From Hamiltosporidium magnivora (Eukaryota; Microsporidia; Dubosqiidae): DNA of 13,096 bases. Every line of letters begins with the position of its first letter. Positions within the stretch are counted from its first letter, which is position 1. This document shows, piece by piece, positions 9,550-13,096 of this stretch. Under the pieces are notes generated by a model that was not told the DNA's origin, ran no database searches, and saw only the letters and a list, made by a program, of their open reading frames with translations. The DNA is taken from positions 1-13,096 of the forward strand of contig PITI01000392.1 in assembly GCA_004325065.1 (NCBI GenBank), in the 5' to 3' direction. A program made the position numbers and the translations under genes.

Positions 9550-9819
9550 TTCATATACATATGATAAAAATTTTTAAAATATTTAATAAAAATTTAGTAT
9601 ATGGATTTTAAAAAGAAACAAATAAAAAAATTGTTTGTATTGAAAATGAAACTTCCTATGTATATAAAGAAATGCTTTAACTTAGAAAATAGCCATAAAT
9701 CACATATAATCGAGATCTAAAAAGTGAAAAAATAAATGATATATTCCTTTTTTGTATGTCTGACTTATTTTCTTCCGATTAAAGGATAAATAATAATATT
9801 GATTCACCAAATTTAGAAA

Positions 9820-9842
9820 ATATATACATTTTATGTATATAT
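9820..9842. repeat. 10-bp hairpin with TTT loop
   Basis: ATATATACAT (9820-9829) and ATGTATATAT (9833-9842) are exact reverse complements separated by TTT. It is alternating AT apart from one C-G pair, so chance or slippage is a reasonable origin. Confidence 0.45.
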
Positions 9843-11607
9843 AACAAATTTTCTGTCTCTTTCTTTAAAAATAAACCTAAGGTAGCTATAGTTCCGTTGA
9901 TATTTTTTATAATTGTAGGATTTTAATAGTGAATCATAAATTTTATTTTACAAATACCATTCTTCAAATTTTTAACAAAAAAAGTAAAGATTTGAAACAA
10001 TTGGAACCTTTTAAATGAAAACACGCAAAAACATATTTAATTTTTTATAAACCCTGAGACTTCTTATTAGTGTAATCTAAAGTGAAATTGTAATGGAAAT
10101 TTTTAATAAAAAACCATGCATATATTTTCTAGCAACTATTTAGTAAGTTTGTAAAACTAGATCTAGGTAAAATTTATAAGAAATTTTCAGATTTACGTGC
10201 CTTTTCCTTTTTAGGCAAATTAACCAAACATATAAAATAATAAGTTTGCAAATTTTACTATAGTCAAAAAATATATGTTTGTTAATATAACTTATTTACA
10301 GGTTATACATTAATAAATTTTTTTTAAGATGATAGCTTTAAGTATTTTTAATACATATTTAAAAGAATAATGAAGCTAGAAAGTAATTTTATATAAAACA
10401 AAAATAAATTTAAAACTGTTGAAAATTAATACTATTACTCTCAGTTATGATTACTGCATTAAGTGTATTGAGTTAAAAGAGAGATCTACTTTAGCCACAA
10501 ATGTTTGCTTTAACTTTTCTATTTCCCGAGTTAAGAATTGCAAATTTAAGTTATTAAAAAAAATAATTCAATCTTAATACAAGGTGTACCGTACGTATTG
10601 TTCCCAAATGGAAGTAAGTCGAACTAAATTAAATCAACCATTCATCATCTAAATTTATATTTTTAAAAACCGTATTTTACAGATAATTCCAAAATTTTTA
10701 ACTGAAAGTAGATTGTAGTATTTAAGAATGTTAAAATAAACATTTTTTTCAAAAAATAGTTTTTGTTAAGAATTTTTCCGAATTTCGTAGCTAGGTAATT
10801 TCTAGCCTATGAAAAATCATAGAAGCATTATAAAATAAACTTAAAACAATATATAACATTAATAATTTATTATAAAAATAAATTACACAGAATTTAAGGT
10901 TTAACAATTTTATTAGGGCAATTTATTTATATTACCGAGCTATAATTCAAAAAATCTTCAGATTTTTGTCAAAAAACCAAATTGACCATTTAGTGTGCAG
11001 TTTTACAATGAAATCTCTTTTTAATATTTTAAAAAAACTTAGACCTAAGCCGATCACTTAAAAAGTTGTTAAACTTCAAATCAAACTAAAAGTAGAAAAG
11101 TTTTAAAAATAAAATATTTGAAAAAAACTAAAAAATTTGAAAAAATGTAAAAAACGAGGAAAACAGCTAAATTTAAGATAAAATTTAAAAAGCTGCAAAA
11201 TAAAGGTAAAAACATATAAAAAACTTAATAAGTTTGTAACCAAATATAAAAAGCTAATAAAAAACCTTACCAATAAATATTATTGTAAATTAATAAAAAA
11301 AACTTTTAGCAAATGAATAACATAGTTTTAAAATATAAAAAAAAACTTTTTAAAAAAATGTAAAATGAGAACCATTTATATTAAAAAGTAAAAATCGCGA
11401 AATACTTTACAGTTAAAATCTTTATAATAACTGCTATAAGACTTTATTTCGAAAAACACCATATTAGCCTTATAGAATCTAAAATTGTTATCAAAAAACA
11501 AAAAAACGCCTAAAGTATAAAATCAAAAAAATGGAATTAAAAAATAAAAAAAGTTTTAGAAAATGTAACAACTAAAAAAAAGACATCGAAATCTAAGAAA
11601 GAAATAA

Positions 11608-11757
11608 AACCCCGAACCAACGAAAAAATTGTGTGAAACTGTACGATAATGCAAAAATAACTTAACTACATTTGAAGGAAAAATTTTAACTAAGGTAACT
11701 TTACCAGAATGGTTTGAAACCCCCTGTTTCGCATACATTTTTAATACTTACTATTAA
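11608..11757 (+). pseudogene. Possible coding fossil, one internal stop
   Basis: In one plus-strand frame the text reads NPEPTKKLCETVR, a TAA at 11647-11649, then CKNNLTTFEGK, ILTKVTLPEWFETP and CFAYIFNTYY before a TAA at 11755-11757. The residue mix (Pro, Trp, Glu, Cys) is more protein-like than other AT-driven translations here. GC also rises locally, with CCCC and CCCCC runs, and the upstream 500 nt is strongly A-biased on the same strand, as decayed Lys-rich coding DNA might be. Upstream in the same frame stops are frequent (for example TAA at 11605). The opposite-strand open frame over 11556-11738 reads as a low-quality shadow. This is a weak call and chance is a serious alternative. Confidence 0.15.
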
Positions 11758-12210
11758 AAAGCATATATTATATAGAAAATCTAAGAAGAACAAATCACTT
11801 TACATTCTAAATTTACAACAAATTAAAAAACAAAAAGTTTAACATTGCATAAATAGATTATTATTTACTTAAATGTTAAAAGGTCTTTATAAAAAGAAAA
11901 ATGACAGTTTAGCAAGTGAAAAAAAGCAAATGGCCATAAATAATACCAATTTAAAGATTTATTTGTTAAATTAAGAAGATTCGGTAGCGGAATACTGACA
12001 AAGAGAATACAATTATATAAAAAAAGTATTTTACTTTTATTTTTGTATAATCTTAAGTTTTAGATGTAATATGTTTGAAATAAAAAATAATTGCTAAAAG
12101 TGTAAAATACACTAAAATATTTTATTTTTAGTTTTCAAATCAAAAATTTTAATTTGAATATACATTAGACTTAATTCAAGAAAAACATCAAGAATGCTCT
12201 CCAAAAAATA

Positions 12211-12228
12211 GGAAAATCAAAGTTTTCC
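12211..12228. repeat. 6-bp hairpin GGAAAA/TTTTCC
   Basis: GGAAAA (12211-12216) pairs with TTTTCC (12223-12228) around TCAAAG. It lies in non-coding AT-rich DNA with no neighbour to explain it. Confidence 0.3.
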
Positions 12229-12743
12229 GAATTAAGGACTTAAGTAGCAAACAAAAATGTTTTTTAGACATGTAAAGAATTGATTTATAACCTAAAATTT
12301 AAAAAATAGTCTCATGAATAAAAAAAACGAAATCAGAGGGCAACACTATTTACTTAAATAGAAACAAAGCTTATGTGTAACACATGTACCAACATACAGT
12401 TCAATATTTCTATTATGGACAAAATAGATAATATGAAAATCAGGTAAAAACTTTTAATAAAAATTCAAATTAAGTTCTTAGTAAAAAAATTTAATTTTGT
12501 GTAAAAAAATCAAAAAGAGTTAAGTATTGTTGAAAGAAATATACTAAATGTTCTAGATAAACAAGTTCTTTTCATTAAAATATAAAAAATTTGAAATTAT
12601 AAGATAACAATAAAATAAGATTAAAAAAACTTTATAAGTAAATATAAAATAGATTTAAAATAAAACTAAAAAAATATAACCTAAGATAGAATTATGTTAA
12701 TAACATGTAATTCACCTTATCCAAAGAATTTTATATAGTATTC

Positions 12744-12769
12744 ATGTTAGTATAGCTAAGTACTAACAT
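12744..12769. repeat. 9-bp perfect hairpin overlapping the stop codon of the edge gene
   Basis: ATGTTAGTA (12744-12752) and TACTAACAT (12761-12769) are exact reverse complements separated by 8 nt. The right arm contains the TAG stop of the minus-strand gene and its last Cys codon. A transcript of that gene would end translation inside the stem. No U-run follows on the minus strand, so it is not a classical intrinsic terminator. A 3'-end processing or stability element is a guess. A second small palindrome with the same ATGTTA word (12694-12706, ATGTTA-A-TAACAT) lies about 40 nt further downstream of the gene. Confidence 0.7.
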
Positions 12770-13096
12770 TTCATAGGAGGATTTTGGCTTCGTTCAATAA
12801 AAAAAGCAACAATATCTTGTAAATGGATAAATTTTTCTTCCTTTAAAATATTCAATAATCTTGTAAAATCATTGTATCTAATATTTTTGAAATCATAAAA
12901 TCTAAGGGGAGTTATTTGTTCCAGTAGGGTTCTATTATCTTTAAGAAAATCATTTTTTAAATCTTTCAACAGTTTCATAGGGATTATTCTTGTAATATAT
13001 GCATATTTTCCATAGGTATTCTTTATATGCTTAAAATTCTTTGTATTGTTTTGCATCAAATCAGAATACAAGCAAGTATCTATATTCGTAATTAGT
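12763..13096 (-). CDS. 3' end of an unrecognised protein gene (5' partial, runs off the window)
   Basis: This is the only frame in the window that looks coding. It ends at a TAG complementing 12763-12765 and stays open to the right edge, about 110 codons without a stop. The first in-window codon that could be taken as a start is a TTG at 13069-13071, but the frame continues upstream of it through LITNIDTC, so that TTG is more likely an internal leucine and the real start lies outside. The visible part is Lys/Asn/Asp/Ile/Phe-rich and looks soluble and mostly helical. A mixed charged segment (IIPMKLLKDLKNDFLKDNR) is followed by an amphipathic stretch (NDFTRLLNILKEEKFIHLQ) and a short tail, IERSQNPPMKC. 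There is no signal peptide, membrane segment, zinc motif or catalytic motif in this part. Its GC is slightly above the flanking DNA and A and T are balanced. At this base composition stops should fall about every 11 codons, so the length is unlikely but not impossible by chance. I do not recognise the family. Confidence 0.6.
   Translation of the reverse strand, partial: LITNIDTCLYSDLMQNNTKNFKHIKNTYGKYAYITRIIPMKLLKDLKNDFLKDNRTLLEQITPLRFYDFKNIRYNDFTRLLNILKEEKFIHLQDIVAFFIERSQNPPMKC

Larger units (their letters stand above)
9550..12743. other. AT-rich non-coding DNA with an A-biased block
   Basis: There is no convincing gene. Between 11101 and 11640 the plus strand is about 55% A and 26% T by hand count, a marked asymmetry absent from sampled lines elsewhere. 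The words AAAAAGCT and TTGAAAAA recur without forming a regular tandem array. The A-bias weakens gradually towards 12700. Confidence 0.6.

Noticed and set aside
11556..11738. 60-codon minus-strand open frame
   Set aside because: It comes from the complement of an A-rich strand (Phe/Leu/Ser-rich). The plus-strand reading looks slightly more protein-like, and neither is convincing.
12744..12776. TACTAAC followed by an AG, resembling a branch point and 3' splice site
   Set aside because: On the minus strand, where the gene lies, no good 5' splice site precedes it in frame and the open frame needs no intron. The word is explained by the hairpin.
1..13096. CRISPR array, telomere repeats, insertion sequence or integrase
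   Set aside because: No regularly spaced identical repeats, no TTAGG-type tandem array and no transposase-like frame were found.

Overview
The window is very AT-rich. Hand counts of sample lines give about 18-25% GC in the background. Over roughly 12.7 kb no convincing protein gene can be read on either strand. The only credible coding sequence is the 3' end of a gene on the minus strand at the right edge (12763-13096), whose 5' part lies outside the window. I do not recognise its product. A sparse, AT-drenched layout with very long non-coding spacers suggests an AT-biased eukaryote with expanded intergenic DNA. Some large-genome microsporidia look like this, as do several other AT-rich protists. 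This is an inference from composition and gene density; no marker gene fixes the taxon, and a decaying symbiont genome is not excluded.

Layout: 1-480 is featureless AT-rich DNA. 510-737 carries three copies of an A8-CYCACAG word; the last two lie in a 24-25 nt direct repeat. 816-1086 is a sharply bounded GC-rich island (about 41% GC by hand count over 841-1080) with complementary ends and a T6 run straight after it, and I read it as a candidate structured RNA gene. 1087-3515 is AT-rich with no gene. 3516-3880 is a second island (about 33% GC) with nested short helices and a C7 run. 3881-8100 is AT-rich, with one 13-bp perfect hairpin at 7861-7892. From 8100 to 9000 GC rises again. This stretch has a 10-bp stem with one G-U pair at 8584-8632 and a clearly structured element at 8860-9000, whose ends form a 10-bp perfect stem around several nested helices. 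9379-9549 holds repeated TATTCTC/GAGAATA dyads that form mutually exclusive hairpins. 9550-12743 is AT-rich with a strong A-over-T strand bias between about 11080 and 11640. A 9-bp hairpin at 12744-12769 overlaps the stop codon of the edge gene.

The most interesting content is therefore RNA-like rather than protein-coding. In AT-rich genomes, local GC islands with conserved folding often mark non-coding RNA genes. I tried to match the islands to rRNA, tRNA, U snRNAs, U3, SRP RNA, RNase P/MRP, tmRNA and self-splicing introns from memory and found no convincing signature, so they are left unnamed. No CRISPR array, tRNA, insertion sequence or telomeric repeat was found.
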